Below, piece by piece: positions 15,621 to 24,764 of a stretch of 64,000 bases of DNA. Numbering within the stretch: position 1 is the stretch's first letter; each line of letters starts with the position of its first letter. Made by a program: the position numbers and the translations under genes. Source of the DNA: Candidatus Sysuiplasma superficiale (GTDB lineage: Archaea; Thermoplasmatota; Thermoplasmata; Sysuiplasmatales; Sysuiplasmataceae); the NCBI GenBank assembly GCA_019720975.1, contig JAGVSJ010000008.1, forward strand, positions 1-64,000, given 5' to 3'. Below the pieces are notes generated by a model, which worked only from the letters and a program-made list of their open reading frames with translations, was not told the origin of the DNA and did no database searches.

Positions 15621-17138
15621 ATGGTCAGTGATGATGGCAAGGGGAAGGGAAGTGCTGAGAATCTCAGCCTGTCAGAGAAGAAGATATTGTCGGCGCTTTC
15701 CAAATTCGGTGGAAGGGCATCTCTTGGTCAGATATCATCTGCATCCAACTTCAAAAATCCGGCAGAGCTCATGAACGCGCTGAACTGGCTGAAGGCCAAG
15801 GGATATGTCTGGATAGATGAGAAGGTTGTGCGCTTCTACACGCTTAAGGACAGAAGTGCTGTTTCCAGGCCTCTTCCCGAAAGGGAGGTTCTCACTGCGA
15901 TAGCAGGCGGAGCTGCGCCACTGGAAGACCTCGCCGGGATGATAGGCAGGGATCGGATTTCAGTTGCGATAGGGTGGCTGAGGAAAAAGGGTTGGGCCAG
16001 GATCGATGAATCGAAGAGGGTCTCCATAACAGACAAGGGAAAGGCTGCACTGAACATCCCGGGTCCGGACGAAGAAATTTTACGAAGACTCGAAAGGGAG
16101 GAGGTAGAAGAGACTGAAGAAAACAAAGATGTCCTTAGGGAGCTCCTTTCAAGGCGGGATTTCATAAGCGAACATGAAAGGATAGTGAGGGAAGTAAGCC
16201 TTAAGGAGAAAGGGATGGAGGCAATTCAGGCAGGACTCACATTCGATGAGGAGATATCACTTCTTTCAGGCGAAATACTTAAGAGCGGCAGATGGAGGGA
16301 AATCAGGCTCAGGCCATATGACATCAGGGCACCAGTGGAAGTGATTTCGGGACCCAGACGCCATCCGCTCCTCAGAACCATCAGACAGGTGTCGGAAGTA
16401 TTTGCCGAGATGGGATTCACCGAGATAGAGGATGAAATAATACAGTCGGCATTCTGGGACATGGACGCGCTATTTACGCCGCAGGATCATCCGGCAAGGG
16501 ATATGCAGGATACTTTCTATCTTTCAAATCCGTCGGCTTTCAGACTCGAGAAGAGGCTTGTCTCGAAGGTGAGAGATGCCCATGAGAATGGCGGCGCCAC
16601 CGGCTCGACAGGATGGGGCTACACATGGAATCAGGGAGAAGCTGAAAGGGCGCTGCTGAGAACGCATACCACAGTTGCAACAATAAGATACCTTGCTGCC
16701 CACAGGAAACCGCCGGTGAAGGCATTCACAGTGGGCAGGATATTTAGACATGAAGCAATGGATTCCACACACCTCTCAGAATTCCACCAGATCGAAGGAA
16801 TCATTATGGAGAAGAGTGCGTCTTTCGACATGCTGTGCAGCGTACTCGCTGAATTCTACAGGAAGATGGGTTTTGAAAAAGTCAGGATGAGGCCAGGCTA
16901 TTTTCCATATACCGAACCGTCAATGGAAATCGACATTCATTACGGCGGGAAATGGATAGAGCTTGGCGGTTCCGGAATGTTCAGACCGGAAGTTCTCAGG
17001 CCCATAGGCGTCAGGTATCCTGTGCTTGCATGGGGACTGGGACTTGAGAGGCTCGTGATGATAAGATACGGATTCAAGGACATAAGGGATATTTACTTGA
17101 GCGATGTGGACAACCTGAGGAAGATGCCGCTTCTCTAA
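15621..17138 (+). CDS. pheS: phenylalanyl-tRNA synthetase alpha subunit
   Basis: 505 residues, the usual archaeal length. The N-terminal third holds winged-helix units (LSEKKILSALSKFGG and PEREVLTAIAGGAAPLEDLA), followed by a charged linker and the class II catalytic core: HPLLRTIRQVSEVFAEMGF (motif 1), the motif 2 region TVGRIFRHEAMDSTHLSEFH with QIEGI, GGSGMFRPEVL and the motif 3 WGLGLERLVMIRYG. It works with PheT, which is not in this window. The 3' end overlaps the convergent winged-helix gene by four bases. Confidence 0.95.
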   Translation: MVSDDGKGKGSAENLSLSEKKILSALSKFGGRASLGQISSASNFKNPAELMNALNWLKAKGYVWIDEKVVRFYTLKDRSAVSRPLPEREVLTAIAGGAAPLEDLAGMIGRDRISVAIGWLRKKGWARIDESKRVSITDKGKAALNIPGPDEEILRRLEREEVEETEENKDVLRELLSRRDFISEHERIVREVSLKEKGMEAIQAGLTFDEEISLLSGEILKSGRWREIRLRPYDIRAPVEVISGPRRHPLLRTIRQVSEVFAEMGFTEIEDEIIQSAFWDMDALFTPQDHPARDMQDTFYLSNPSAFRLEKRLVSKVRDAHENGGATGSTGWGYTWNQGEAERALLRTHTTVATIRYLAAHRKPPVKAFTVGRIFRHEAMDSTHLSEFHQIEGIIMEKSASFDMLCSVLAEFYRKMGFEKVRMRPGYFPYTEPSMEIDIHYGGKWIELGGSGMFRPEVLRPIGVRYPVLAWGLGLERLVMIRYGFKDIRDIYLSDVDNLRKMPLL

Positions 17139-18358
17139 CCCTTGTTCATATTTGCCAGGCTCCTCATTTTTGCTTCAATTCTGGCCGCCTCGCGGTAATC
17201 TTCCTTCTGCCTTGCGACCACGGCAAGAAGGCTGTAATTCATGATAGTCTCATGAACATCTGCTGATGCTGTGGATACATGGAGGGCTTCTCCAAGTTCA
17301 TATTCGGCTTCCTGAACGCCTCCGTAAGAAAGTGCGATCCTTGCACTGATCCTGTGAAGCGAGGAAAGATTTCTGGGCGGCATCCCATCCCTTCTCAGCC
17401 TGTCAAGTGCTCTTTTGCCCTCGCTGATCCTTCCGCCCATCACGCAGGACTCGGCGTAAAGCAGCAGAGCTTCGGTGCATTCGGAACCGCAGGATCGCGA
17501 AAGCTCGAGTGCACACTGCCAGTCCCCCTCGGAAATACAGTATCTCGAAGCGAGAACGAGAAGACCGTCACATTTATCGGCCGACCTGGCGCTCTCAATC
17601 ACAATCCTTCTCAACTCTGCATCACCACACGCTTCGATCTCCCTCGAATGAAACGCGACGGTTCTGTCAGCCTCTGATAGCCTCCCGCTGAGAAGAAGGT
17701 ATTTCATCCTTGAACAGTAATCATCTGTCCTCAAAAAGTAGTCTGCAAGAAGACCGTACGCGAATTTGCGGATACTTTCATCCTGGAGATGGCTGTCCAC
17801 AGCCTCATATGCCATGTCCATTAGAGAAAGGCTTGCTGGATCTGAAGGAATGGTGAACGGAATTTTCCTGTCTATTTCGAGCGCCCTCCTATTAAGCGGC
17901 ATTCCTGCAATCCTCAGTGCGCAGAGTATGAGCAGATCTTTCTGTTCCATCCTGGCCGTGACCTCTGACACGGAAACAGCACCCGGGGTGCGCAATGCCT
18001 CCTGAATGAGTCTGCGTGTGCCTCTCCTGTTTATCAGTTCCGATGCAGTTTTCATTCCATTGTCTGTTAGAAGATATACCTTAACATCCCTCTCAATACC
18101 TCTGATCCTTGCCCTTTCACTGTAGAACATCCCTCTCGAAGTGCCCCTTTCGAGTTCTATCGCCACATGCGCCCTGGACAGGGCGAGCGATTCAGATATA
18201 CCGTACTGCGTCAGCCTGTAAGTATCCTTACGCCCACCATTGCCCTGGAGGGTCTCCAATATGTGCATCAGTATGCGATCTCTGACAGTGAATGTTTCAT
18301 CCTTCAGCGTCAAATAGCATCGGCATACAATAATTGACCTGTAATATGAGTTTTTCAT
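17135..18358 (-). CDS. winged-helix protein with helical-repeat (TPR-like) C-terminus
   Basis: 407 residues. The start region contains a winged-helix DNA-binding domain: VRDRILMHILETLQG, YRLTQYGISESLALSRAHVA (recognition helix area) and a wing with VYLLTDNGMKTASEL. The rest is helical and Leu/Arg/Ala-rich, with TPR-like pairs such as GDWQCALELSRSCG, YAESCVMGGRISEGKRALD and LLAVVARQKEDYREAARIEA. Similar wHTH-plus-helical-repeat proteins are common in Thermoplasmata and probably regulate transcription. The ATG at 18358 sits between two copies of a 16-base repeat, so an operator may overlap the start; a TTG at 18313 is an alternative start. Target genes unknown. Confidence 0.65.
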   Translation of the reverse strand: MKNSYYRSIIVCRCYLTLKDETFTVRDRILMHILETLQGNGGRKDTYRLTQYGISESLALSRAHVAIELERGTSRGMFYSERARIRGIERDVKVYLLTDNGMKTASELINRRGTRRLIQEALRTPGAVSVSEVTARMEQKDLLILCALRIAGMPLNRRALEIDRKIPFTIPSDPASLSLMDMAYEAVDSHLQDESIRKFAYGLLADYFLRTDDYCSRMKYLLLSGRLSEADRTVAFHSREIEACGDAELRRIVIESARSADKCDGLLVLASRYCISEGDWQCALELSRSCGSECTEALLLYAESCVMGGRISEGKRALDRLRRDGMPPRNLSSLHRISARIALSYGGVQEAEYELGEALHVSTASADVHETIMNYSLLAVVARQKEDYREAARIEAKMRSLANMNKG

Positions 18359-18374
18359 ACCCGCAATATGAGTT
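18337..18374. repeat. pair of 16-base direct repeats (candidate operator)
   Basis: 18337-18352 and 18359-18374 agree at 14 of 16 positions (core aatatgagtt), 22 bases centre to centre, two helical turns. They flank the apparent start of the winged-helix gene; a weaker related sequence lies at 18402-18411. An autoregulatory binding site is a natural reading but unproven. Confidence 0.4.
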
Positions 18375-18478
18375 ACCCATAGTTTTCAGTGAAAAGCCAT
18401 CCCAATATGGCATGAGGTGAAAAGGATAAAGTCGGGCGGAAGGGGTCACAAGCAGTATGTTCCGGCATCCCCCGCTGA

Positions 18479-19162
18479 TCAGCCGGTGCGTGATCTGAAT
18501 TCGTCCGCAGCCTGTTTGAGGGAAGCGAATACCTTGACGGCTCCGGCATCATAAAGTTCGTCGGATGTTGACATACCTCCGGTAATCCCGAATGGTGTCA
18601 CCATGCAGGCACTGAATGCACGGATGTCAACCACACTATCGCCGAGACCGAAAGTGTTTTCAGGCCTGGCGCCGATGCTCTTCATTGCCATTTTTATCGG
18701 CTTTGTATTAGGTTTCATCTCCCACAGGACTTCATCCCTTGTGACTATGGAACTGAAAAAGTTGATCATGCCGAGCCTCTCAGCACACCTGATTATGGCT
18801 GACCGGCAGTTTGAGCTCGTTACAGCTGCAGTTATAAGGTTTGACCTGAGAACCTCAAGAAATTCAAAACACCCCTCGTTGGCAACTGCCTTTTCGGCCC
18901 CCTCCTCTTCGAAATCGCAGAGCCTCCCTGAAGCCCTCATCCATCTTTCCCTCCTGCTTCCAGGCGGCCCACGATCGAAATTTACGGATTCACGCAGCAG
19001 ACTTACGGGCAGAAGATCAAGGCTGGAAACTTCGAAACTGTTTTCAACGAGTATCCTGCGGACCTCGATTCCTGCACTGCGCCAGTCCACCGCATCAGAC
19101 ATGTCGACGAGCGTCAGATCAAAATCGAGCAGCGCCGAACTGTAAGCTGCCAAGCGTGACAC
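18479..19162 (-). CDS. HAD-superfamily hydrolase
   Basis: 227 residues. HAD motifs in order: DFDLTLVD near residue 13 (nucleophile and acid Asp), TSSN (motif II), Lys in EMKPNTKPIKMAMK (motif III) and GLGDSVVDIRAF (motif IV). An alpha-helical cap lies between motifs I and II, so this is a C1-cap type, close to phosphoglycolate phosphatase or beta-phosphoglucomutase relatives. It precedes no obvious pathway; korB lies 38 bases further on the same strand upstream, so it may be the last gene of that transcript. Substrate not predictable. Confidence 0.78.
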   Translation of the reverse strand: MSRLAAYSSALLDFDLTLVDMSDAVDWRSAGIEVRRILVENSFEVSSLDLLPVSLLRESVNFDRGPPGSRRERWMRASGRLCDFEEEGAEKAVANEGCFEFLEVLRSNLITAAVTSSNCRSAIIRCAERLGMINFFSSIVTRDEVLWEMKPNTKPIKMAMKSIGARPENTFGLGDSVVDIRAFSACMVTPFGITGGMSTSDELYDAGAVKVFASLKQAADEFRSRTG

Positions 19163-19200
19163 ATTCCCGTTTTACAGCGGTCCCCGCAACAGCCGTCGGT

Positions 19201-20076
19201 TCAGTCGAACATAGACAGGGCCGCTTTCCTCTCAATATCGTTGAACCTTCTCACTTCCTTCACCGGTATGGAGTTTCCTGTTGTCTCCCTCAGGAGTTCG
19301 TCAAATGAAGGAAGGTCTTCCCTCCTATAGAATATGCCCAGCGGTATCTTATCCTGTTCGAGCGCCCTGGTCATTGCGGAGTGATAGTCTGACGGGTCGT
19401 GCTTCACAGAGTCGAGGTCATACATTCGTGCCCTGATGTCGTCATAGAGATCGTTCCACGTCACGCATGGGCTCAATACGTCTACGAGCGCGAAACCCCT
19501 GTGCTTGATCGCCTCCTGGATCATGCGTGTGAGAGGTTTGACCTGACCTGAAAAGCCTCTAGCTACAAACGTGGCGCCAATACCTAGAAGGGAGGAGAGG
19601 GGGTTCAGCGGGAATATGCTGCTTCCGAAAGGTGTTGTCTTTGTCTTCTGGCCGAACCTTGAGGTAGGCGAAAGCTGACCCGTTGTCAGGCCATATATCT
19701 CATTGTTCAGCACAATCAGTTTGATGTCGTGATTCCTCCGTGCAGCGTGCACAACGTGATTAAACCCTATGCCATATTCATCCCCGTCCCCTGCTATGGC
19801 AATGACAGTGAGTGCAGGGTTTGCAATCTTTGCACCAACAGCAACAGGAACTGGTCTTCCATGCAGACCGTGATGCCCGTAAGTCCTGATATAGCCAGGG
19901 AAGTTCGATGAGCACCCTATTCCAGATGATATGAGCACGTTGTGTGGTTCAATCTTCAGCCCTGCAAGCGCGCCTTTCACTGCCGAGAGGGCGCCGAAAT
20001 CACCGCATCCCGGACACCAGTCCGGGCGTATGTCGCTCTCATAGAGCTTCATGTCAAAGAGCTGTTCTCCAATCAT
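19201..20076 (-). CDS. korB: 2-oxoacid:ferredoxin oxidoreductase, beta subunit
   Basis: 291 residues. Binds thiamine diphosphate and one 4Fe-4S cluster; with the alpha subunit it oxidatively decarboxylates 2-oxoacids to acyl-CoA, reducing ferredoxin. Seen: DWCPGCGDFGALSAV (two cluster Cys), SSGIGCSSNFPGY, SPCVTWND (further Cys), and the TPP motif GDGDEYGIGFNHVVHAARRN followed by LNNEIYGLTTGQ. The ATG directly follows the alpha stop codon (TAAATG). The two-subunit layout is that of Sulfolobus-type and Thermoplasma-type enzymes with broad 2-oxoacid range. Confidence 0.92.
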   Translation of the reverse strand: MIGEQLFDMKLYESDIRPDWCPGCGDFGALSAVKGALAGLKIEPHNVLISSGIGCSSNFPGYIRTYGHHGLHGRPVPVAVGAKIANPALTVIAIAGDGDEYGIGFNHVVHAARRNHDIKLIVLNNEIYGLTTGQLSPTSRFGQKTKTTPFGSSIFPLNPLSSLLGIGATFVARGFSGQVKPLTRMIQEAIKHRGFALVDVLSPCVTWNDLYDDIRARMYDLDSVKHDPSDYHSAMTRALEQDKIPLGIFYRREDLPSFDELLRETTGNSIPVKEVRRFNDIERKAALSMFD

Positions 20077-21846
20077 TTAATTCATCACCATCTTTGTTTT
20101 CGTCATTTCCCTTATCTTCTGCAGTATATCACCCGGTTCTATTGGTTCACCCGAGTAGGAAAGGAATCTGTCTTCGATCACAATACCCGTCTCTCTTGCG
20201 ATTAGTCCGGCCATCTGGCCGCTATAGTTTCCCTCCACATCAACAAGTCTCTTTGATCTTCTAAGGATCGAGGCAACCTCCTTCCATTTCAGCGGGAACA
20301 GGTCAGTGAATTCGATTGAATTGACGCTTACTCCCTCACTCCACAGTTTTCTGAGTGCTTCCCTTACCGGGTTGGAAGTGCTGCCCCAACAGACGATTGA
20401 GATCTCAGCATCCTCTGGCCCATTGATTTCAGGGAGGTTCATCTGTTCGGCTATACCCTGAAGTTTTCCCATTCTCTTGTTCATCATCCTGACCCTGAGA
20501 TCCACCGCATGGGAGAGACCAGCTTCGACGTCACTCAGATCATGGCCGTACTCATCATGTTCATCAGTTTTCGCAACGAACATGCCGTTCGGCGTTCCAG
20601 GCAGCACCCTTGGAGAGATGTTGTCTTCTGTCAACTCGTATCTCCTGAACCATACGGACCCATCCTTTGGTACCTCTGAAATCAATTTCCCCCTATCAAT
20701 CTCCACATCGAAATTCAAATTTTCGACTGTCGCATAGCCGCCGTCGCCGATTCCAAAATCCAGCAGTATAATGACTGGAACCTGATACCTTTCAGCAAGG
20801 TTGAAGGCTCTTGGCATTGTATTGAATGTTTCTTCGGGATTCCTGGGTGCAATAATGACCCTTGGGAAATCGTCCTGCGATATACCGAGCATCATGTTCA
20901 GGTCTCCCTGTGCGGTCTTTGTGGGCAGTCCCGTTGATGGTCCTGCCCTCATCACATCCACAACAACAATCGGAGTTTCGTTCATTGATGCCATACCGAA
21001 CGCCTCCTGCATCAGTGCAAATCCCCCTCCGCTGGTACCGCACATTGCCCTTGCACCTGCAAATGCCGCACCTATTGTTGCGCCGATCGCGGATATCTCA
21101 TCTTCGGCAAGGAGAACTGAAATACCCATCTTCTTTGCATTGTATGCCATGTAGTGGAGGATCGGGCTTGCGGGAGACATGGGATAGGCAGCATAAAATC
21201 GGCAACCCGCGCTGACAGCTCCCGCTGCGAGAGCGAAATCTGCGTGTGCAAATCTTCTCCTGATACTGTAATCGAACTCAAGCTTTCTTGTAGGAACAAA
21301 ATCCTCTTCAGTCTTCTCGTATCCTTCCAAGGCAGCCTTCACATTGCCCTCAATCACTTCCCTGCTCTTGGATGCAAACTGCTCCCGGATTACCTCCTCC
21401 AGAATCTTCCTGTCAATATTGAGTATTCCGCCGATTGCACCTATTCCCACGGTGTTCTTCATCAGCGGCCGTTTGTCATATTTCAGCGCAATTTCGGTCA
21501 AGGGCAGGGGAATCTTTGTCACACCCTCAGGAACAGCACCAGCCTTGACGAATTTCGGGTCGTATATAACAGCACCACCCCTGTTTATTCTGCCTGCATG
21601 CTCATCATATGCAATCTGCGTCAGCGCAAGCAGATAATCAATGCCGTATCCGAGCGATGTGACTCTCCAGTTCCCCGCATGTATGTGAAACCACACATGT
21701 CCTCCCCTTATCAGTGACTGGTTGCCGTTGTATGTGACCACGTACTGTCCACTCCGTGAGAGCATACGGGTGACAATTTCACCGGCGCTCTGAATACCGT
21801 CACCTGCTGCAGCCCCCAGTCTTATTGTAATGTCCATTTCCTTCAA
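20077..21846 (-). CDS. korA: 2-oxoacid:ferredoxin oxidoreductase, fused gamma-alpha subunit
   Basis: 589 residues. The first ~190 are the gamma domain (IRLGAAAGDGIQSAGEIVTR, SLIRGGHVWFHI), the rest the alpha domain with FYAAYPMSPASPILHYMA, a variant of the YPITP substrate-binding motif, and FGMASMNETPIVVVDVMRAG. The fused gamma-alpha form pairs with KorB and lacks a separate ferredoxin-like delta subunit. The apparent TTG at 21846 and the ATG three codons later (21837) are both possible starts. A/T-rich sequence near 21904-21912 may be its promoter. Confidence 0.92.
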   Translation of the reverse strand: MKEMDITIRLGAAAGDGIQSAGEIVTRMLSRSGQYVVTYNGNQSLIRGGHVWFHIHAGNWRVTSLGYGIDYLLALTQIAYDEHAGRINRGGAVIYDPKFVKAGAVPEGVTKIPLPLTEIALKYDKRPLMKNTVGIGAIGGILNIDRKILEEVIREQFASKSREVIEGNVKAALEGYEKTEEDFVPTRKLEFDYSIRRRFAHADFALAAGAVSAGCRFYAAYPMSPASPILHYMAYNAKKMGISVLLAEDEISAIGATIGAAFAGARAMCGTSGGGFALMQEAFGMASMNETPIVVVDVMRAGPSTGLPTKTAQGDLNMMLGISQDDFPRVIIAPRNPEETFNTMPRAFNLAERYQVPVIILLDFGIGDGGYATVENLNFDVEIDRGKLISEVPKDGSVWFRRYELTEDNISPRVLPGTPNGMFVAKTDEHDEYGHDLSDVEAGLSHAVDLRVRMMNKRMGKLQGIAEQMNLPEINGPEDAEISIVCWGSTSNPVREALRKLWSEGVSVNSIEFTDLFPLKWKEVASILRRSKRLVDVEGNYSGQMAGLIARETGIVIEDRFLSYSGEPIEPGDILQKIREMTKTKMVMN

Positions 21847-22132
21847 TTTTCTCGCCCTGTTTTGATGATTTCTCGACTTATTCTACTTCTATTACCTCAC
21901 TAACACTTTAAACGTTTTGGAAAAATTCGTTAAATGCCGATTAAATTGAGTCTGATTCAGGCAAACGAGCAAAATTTCAAGGGAACTGACAGGAGTGGCC
22001 GCCAGAAGAGGTACGCAGACGAATGACAGTCATCTTACTCAGGCTTATCTGGCAACCATCGTCTGACAATCGTCTGCCCAATCAGATAAAATTAAATAAA
22101 GAATCGCACATTGCTACCTCAAAGGGATCGGG

Positions 22133-22579
22133 ATGTTTCTGCTAGCAGAGCTCTCAGCAGTAGTGTGGGTACTTGTTTCACTCACTCTTTCAATATGGGT
22201 CTTCAACGATGCCTGGTTGCTGTCGCACACCAGGGCATGGGCTGTCGCAGTCTTCATATTCTTTCCACTCTCGTTTACACTCTACCTTTACTGGTCGAGA
22301 TGGAGAAGGACAATTACCGGTGAATACAGAAAACCGGAATATGAGGTGAACACGGCTGTGTTCGCCGCTTCCTCCGCCACAGGTCCTGTAAGGGCCAGCA
22401 CAACGGCGCGAAAAGAGGGGGCGGAACAGAAGGGAGATCGGAGTACTGCAGACAAGGGTGGTTACTCGCAGTCACTTCCACGGTGTCCACGTTGCGCTAC
22501 AGCAGTATCATTCTATGACGTGAGATGCATTAAATGCGGGCAGCAGTTGCAGGGCATGCCTTCCGGGCAGTCCTTCTGA
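22133..22579 (+). CDS. two-helix membrane protein with C-terminal zinc ribbon
   Basis: 148 residues. Two hydrophobic helices at the N-terminus (LLAELSAVVWVLVSLTLSIW and AWAVAVFIFFPLSFTLYLYW), a basic stop-transfer segment, a low-complexity Ala/Thr/Gly-rich linker, and a C-terminal CPRCATAVSFYDVRCIKCG ribbon (four cysteines in two CxxC pairs). Cytoplasmic zinc ribbons on membrane anchors are common among archaeal proteins of unknown function; a similar layout, in reverse order, is found at 63136. It is convergent with the ATPase gene, 11 bases away. Confidence 0.6.
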   Translation: MFLLAELSAVVWVLVSLTLSIWVFNDAWLLSHTRAWAVAVFIFFPLSFTLYLYWSRWRRTITGEYRKPEYEVNTAVFAASSATGPVRASTTARKEGAEQKGDRSTADKGGYSQSLPRCPRCATAVSFYDVRCIKCGQQLQGMPSGQSF

Positions 22580-22590
22580 ATGCTGACCGT

Positions 22591-23781
22591 TCATTCCTGT
22601 TTCTTCAGTTCCCTGACTATCCTGTCATGGGTCTGCTGAATACTCTCGACCCCGGTGTTCAGCAGAATACACCTTGATGACTCTATTTCACGCCTGAAGA
22701 ATTCCTCCTGCCTTCTGTCATCCCTTACGAGAAGGTAAGGATTGTACCATGGTTCCTGCGCTATTGTCCCCCACTTCTCTTTGGGCCCGGCTCCTGGTCT
22801 TATCATGTATTTCCCCTCGAGAAGAACATTTATTGCATCGTCCGGATCGAGATTTACCTGGGCTTCCGAAGTGGAGTCCCTTCTTAAGAGAACCAGCAAT
22901 CTCAAGACCGCAAAATCTCCGACCTTTTCTTCACCGCGCATCCATTCCCTCGGGAGCAGCGCTCTGGAGTTACCGAATGCGTAGAAACACCATTCTCTTC
23001 CATCGTCAAAAACGCACTTCCTTTCACCCCGCGCACATCTGTCCCAACACGACTGATTCTGGCAGTCCTGCTTCCTCACAACAACATTTTCACACTTGCA
23101 ACCGTCAAGTATCGGTCTGAGCCAGGGCTCATTTTCCTCGTTCTCCGTCCTCACGTAAAGGCGTCTTTCCGGCTGCCTCACTATGAAACTGTGCCCTTTC
23201 CCGTCCCTGAGTCCAGGCGGATGCTCAATGTACACCCAGTCATCACCGACAACCTTTCCGTTTGGATGCTGAAAGAGCTTGTTAACCTGTGTCGTCTTTC
23301 CTGTGCCGGTGGGAGCAACAATCACTACGCCCTTTCCATCCAGTTCAGCGCACGCACCATGGATTGAGTGCGTATTGTAGTATCTCTCAAGAATCGCAGC
23401 TGCCATGCCCAGCGCCCAGCTCTTGGCCTGGCCGTAGTACTCAGTGTTTATGAAAAGAGCAGTATTGAGTTCAGGCGAATATAGCGCCTGCGGTTCCATT
23501 CCTGGAACACCGATCACGGAATACATGAAGGCATGAGGCAGAGCATCCCTGTTGTTTGGTGCAGGCCACCAGTTCTCTCTCCAGAAGTCATACTGGTGCT
23601 CACTGTTTCCTGTATATCTGACTATGATCCCGTTGATGTTCGCATCCCATACGTACTTTCTGTGGTAGGGAAGGTACCGGAGGACATTTGAGAGTATTTC
23701 TCTCATTTCACTTGCAGGAAGGTCTTTTCTTGACTTCGCCCTTGAAGTTTCGCGAGTTATGTAGTTGTTTAGGGTTGCCAT
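22591..23781 (-). CDS. HPr kinase/PEPCK-fold-like ATPase with cysteine-rich insert
   Basis: 396 residues from the ATG at 23781, chosen because a box A lies about 34 bases upstream (23811-23820) and a longer start would enter the promoter. The P-loop APTGTGKTT is preceded by HGACAELDGKGVVIV and followed by NGKVVGDDWVYIE. This 'store, P-loop, DD' arrangement resembles HPr kinase and PEP-carboxykinase-fold ATPases. Between the ATPase segments is an unusual insert with about eight cysteines (DGCKCENVVV, KQDCQNQSCWDRCARGERKC), probably a metal-binding module. The N-terminal part has many aromatic residues (YDFWRENWWPAPNN). No HPr or PTS genes are in the window, so the classical HPr role is unlikely. 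Function unknown. Confidence 0.65.
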   Translation of the reverse strand: MATLNNYITRETSRAKSRKDLPASEMREILSNVLRYLPYHRKYVWDANINGIIVRYTGNSEHQYDFWRENWWPAPNNRDALPHAFMYSVIGVPGMEPQALYSPELNTALFINTEYYGQAKSWALGMAAAILERYYNTHSIHGACAELDGKGVVIVAPTGTGKTTQVNKLFQHPNGKVVGDDWVYIEHPPGLRDGKGHSFIVRQPERRLYVRTENEENEPWLRPILDGCKCENVVVRKQDCQNQSCWDRCARGERKCVFDDGREWCFYAFGNSRALLPREWMRGEEKVGDFAVLRLLVLLRRDSTSEAQVNLDPDDAINVLLEGKYMIRPGAGPKEKWGTIAQEPWYNPYLLVRDDRRQEEFFRREIESSRCILLNTGVESIQQTHDRIVRELKKQE

Positions 23782-23810
23782 TGAAATACCATCTGACAAT
23801 TCGTGCTGAC

Positions 23811-23820
23811 GTATTAAAAT
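23811..23820 (-). promoter_or_regulatory. box A for the PEPCK-fold-like ATPase gene
   Basis: ATTTTAATAC on the minus strand, centred about 34 bases before the ATG at 23781, leaving a leader of a few bases without a ribosome site; it fits a near-leaderless transcript. Confidence 0.5.
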
Positions 23821-23945
23821 AATGGCAAACAGGGGTGTCACTATTTGTCAATTTTGGACACCGAAAAGTGGCAGTACGGCCGATGGAGGGTATATATGGA
23901 CGGTTCCGTACTTCAGCATCCCTGTAACATCTGAGGTGTTGAAGA

Positions 23946-24686
23946 ATGCATGTCATGCTGATGGATGAGGAGGGGAAGAAGTACTACATCCATGGCAAAG
24001 GAATGGTCAAAATCAGGGGACTTGGCGTAGTGGATGCCGACCGTATCCGCACAACACCGTACGGGGAGAGCATAAGGATAGCTGGCAAACGTTTCATTGT
24101 CGTCAGACCGACTGCGGAGGAAATCATCTCATCCATCACAAGAGGGCCTCAGGTGATAACTTCCAAGGACGCTGCGATAATCGTGCACTATCTCGGTATA
24201 GGAAACGGTTCTGCAGTCATAGAGGGCGGTGCCGGATCCGGATGTCTATCACTTTTTCTCCTTCAGTCGGTCTTCCCTGACGGTGCTGTCATCAGTGTGG
24301 ATAACAGGAGTGATCATCTCAGGATCGCGGCTGAGAACGTTTCAAATTCTGATTTTTCTGCCTGCTGGCATCCTGTAAAGGGGGACATCAGGCACATACA
24401 GCTTAGCCATCCTGCTGATGCAATGGTTCTGGACATACCGGACCCCTGGGATGCGCTTGATACTGCATCATCATGTCTGAAAGCAGGTGCAATCCTTGCC
24501 GTATACCTTCCCACAATAAACCAGACAGAGAAAACGGTCGTGATATCTCAAGGCACCTCTTTACGCCATGAGACGAGTTTCGAGCTTCTGATGAGAAAAC
24601 TTGAAGTGAAGGATGGAGGGACAAGGCACAGTTACGAGACACTTGGTCATACCGGATACATATCGATCTTCAGGAAGATGTCGTGA
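23946..24686 (+). CDS. trmI: tRNA (adenine-N1)-methyltransferase TrmI
   Basis: 246 residues. Methylates N1 of adenine 57/58 in the T-loop of tRNA using S-adenosylmethionine. Seen: an N-terminal small beta domain, RGPQVITSKDAAIIVHYLGI, the SAM loop EGGAGSGCLSLFLL, AVISVDNRSDHLRIAAENV, the catalytic region MVLDIPDPWDAL, VYLPTINQTEKTV and the C-terminal ETLGHTGYISIFRK. All are typical of archaeal TrmI, which forms a tetramer. It stands alone; marC follows after 78 bases. Confidence 0.9.
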   Translation: MHVMLMDEEGKKYYIHGKGMVKIRGLGVVDADRIRTTPYGESIRIAGKRFIVVRPTAEEIISSITRGPQVITSKDAAIIVHYLGIGNGSAVIEGGAGSGCLSLFLLQSVFPDGAVISVDNRSDHLRIAAENVSNSDFSACWHPVKGDIRHIQLSHPADAMVLDIPDPWDALDTASSCLKAGAILAVYLPTINQTEKTVVISQGTSLRHETSFELLMRKLEVKDGGTRHSYETLGHTGYISIFRKMS

Positions 24687-24764
24687 AGGACACATGCTGT
24701 GTTCCGGCGCTCAACAAGTTTTAATCTGCGATATGATTAGGGAAGGGCACTCAGTGCGGATGAA

